A stretch of 6,851 bases of DNA from NCBI GenBank assembly GCA_047619485.1, contig JBLHKE010000426.1, positions 1 to 6,851 of the forward strand, read 5' to 3'. The stretch comes from JBLHKE01 sp047619485. Its GTDB lineage: Bacteria; Verrucomicrobiota; Verrucomicrobiia; Verrucomicrobiales; DEV007. Each line of letters starts with the position of its first letter. Within the stretch, counting starts at the first letter, position 1. Shown here in pieces: positions 6,254 through 6,851 of this stretch. Made by a program: the position numbers and the translations under genes. The notes beneath the pieces were generated by a model. It made no database searches, was not told the origin of the DNA, and saw nothing but the letters and a program-made list of their open reading frames with translations.

Positions 6254-6851
6254 ATGATTGAGACCTGGACAGAGCCGTTGATGGCGGGTGCAACCAAGCC
6301 ACTAAGGATTCACCTGATCGGCGTGGCCGGATCGGGGATGAGCGGGCTGGCCTCGCTGTTCCTCGGGCTTGGCCACCAGGTCAGCGGATCGGATCGTGTC
6401 TCGAACGCAGAGACCGAGCGGCTCCAGCGCGTAGGGCTTTCATTCAGCTCGCCGCATTCGGCCGAGGTGGTCCGTGATGCCGAGTTGGTAATCTACTCCT
6501 CCGCGATCAAGGCTGGCAACGCTGCCTACGATGAGGCGAAGAAACTTGGAATCAGCATGTTACTGCGCGCCGGCGCCTTGGCTGCCATTCTGAATTCACA
6601 GCGGGGCATCGTCGTCGCGGGCACTCATGGCAAGACGACGACCTCGTCGCTTGTCACCCACATCCTCCGCGCCGGAAAGTTGAAGCCGTCCCACTACGTC
6701 GGCGCCGAGATCCCTGTGCTCGGAACCAACGCGCACTGGAGTGAGGATAGCGACCTGATGGTCGCCGAGGGAGACGAGAGCGATGGGACGCTAGTAAATT
6801 ACACTCCGGCATTCGCGATTTTGCTCAACGTCGAGGCCGAGCACCTCGATC
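6254..6851 (+). CDS. murC: MurC, UDP-N-acetylmuramate--L-alanine ligase (N-terminal part, truncated by window edge)
   Basis: MurC adds L-alanine to UDP-MurNAc with ATP, the first stem-peptide step, in the cytoplasm. The frame is open from the ATG at 6254 to the right edge: 199 codons of an expected 450-480. The N-terminal Rossmann-like domain has HLIGVAGSGMSGLA (20-33) and VSGSD (43-47). The ATPase domain has the P-loop AGTHGKTTTSS (122-132), followed by VAEGDESDG (170-178) and LLNVEAEHLD (190-199), the segment that ends in the Mg2+ and substrate region. The DESDG wording and the AEHLD motif point to MurC rather than the recycling ligase Mpl, which normally reads ADEYDTAF and FDHAD. The first glycine loop is GVAGSG instead of the more common GIGGxG. 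An ATG at 6281 is an alternative start that would remove nine residues. The C-terminal domain lies beyond the window. Confidence 0.95.
   Translation, partial: MIETWTEPLMAGATKPLRIHLIGVAGSGMSGLASLFLGLGHQVSGSDRVSNAETERLQRVGLSFSSPHSAEVVRDAELVIYSSAIKAGNAAYDEAKKLGISMLLRAGALAAILNSQRGIVVAGTHGKTTTSSLVTHILRAGKLKPSHYVGAEIPVLGTNAHWSEDSDLMVAEGDESDGTLVNYTPAFAILLNVEAEHLD

Overview
The window is an internal piece of a division and cell wall (dcw) cluster. All recognisable genes lie on the plus strand in the classical order: murF (3' part), mraY, murD, a LysM-domain membrane protein gene, ftsW, murG, murC (5' part). Together they cover the last cytoplasmic steps of peptidoglycan precursor synthesis (MurC, MurD, MurF), the two lipid-linked steps at the inner membrane (MraY makes lipid I, MurG makes lipid II) and the septal glycan polymerase (FtsW).

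Layout: murF tail 1-470; mraY 463-1587, overlapping murF by 8 nt; murD 1593-2906, after a 5-nt gap; LysM gene 2932-3960, after a 25-nt gap; ftsW 3981-5135, after a 20-nt gap; murG 5140-6249, after a 4-nt gap; murC from 6254, after a 4-nt gap, running off the right edge. No stretch longer than 25 nt lacks a gene. I see no promoter, terminator, RNA gene, mobile element or CRISPR array. The tight spacing implies one transcript entering from the left and leaving to the right.

The organism is a Gram-negative-type bacterium with fairly high GC by eye. A LysM gene between murD and ftsW, together with the style of the Mur proteins, makes me suspect the Verrucomicrobia/PVC group. This is a recollection-based inference (about 0.6) and not proven by the sequence.

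The enzymes look intact and ordinary. The one unusual component is the LysM protein: a basic cytoplasmic tail, one membrane span, and two LysM glycan-binding domains joined by a long acidic linker that contains an in-frame 9-bp tandem repeat. Its layout resembles bitopic division proteins such as FtsN or DamX, with LysM in place of SPOR. It is the best candidate for a lineage-specific division or wall factor. I find no wholly novel multi-gene system here.
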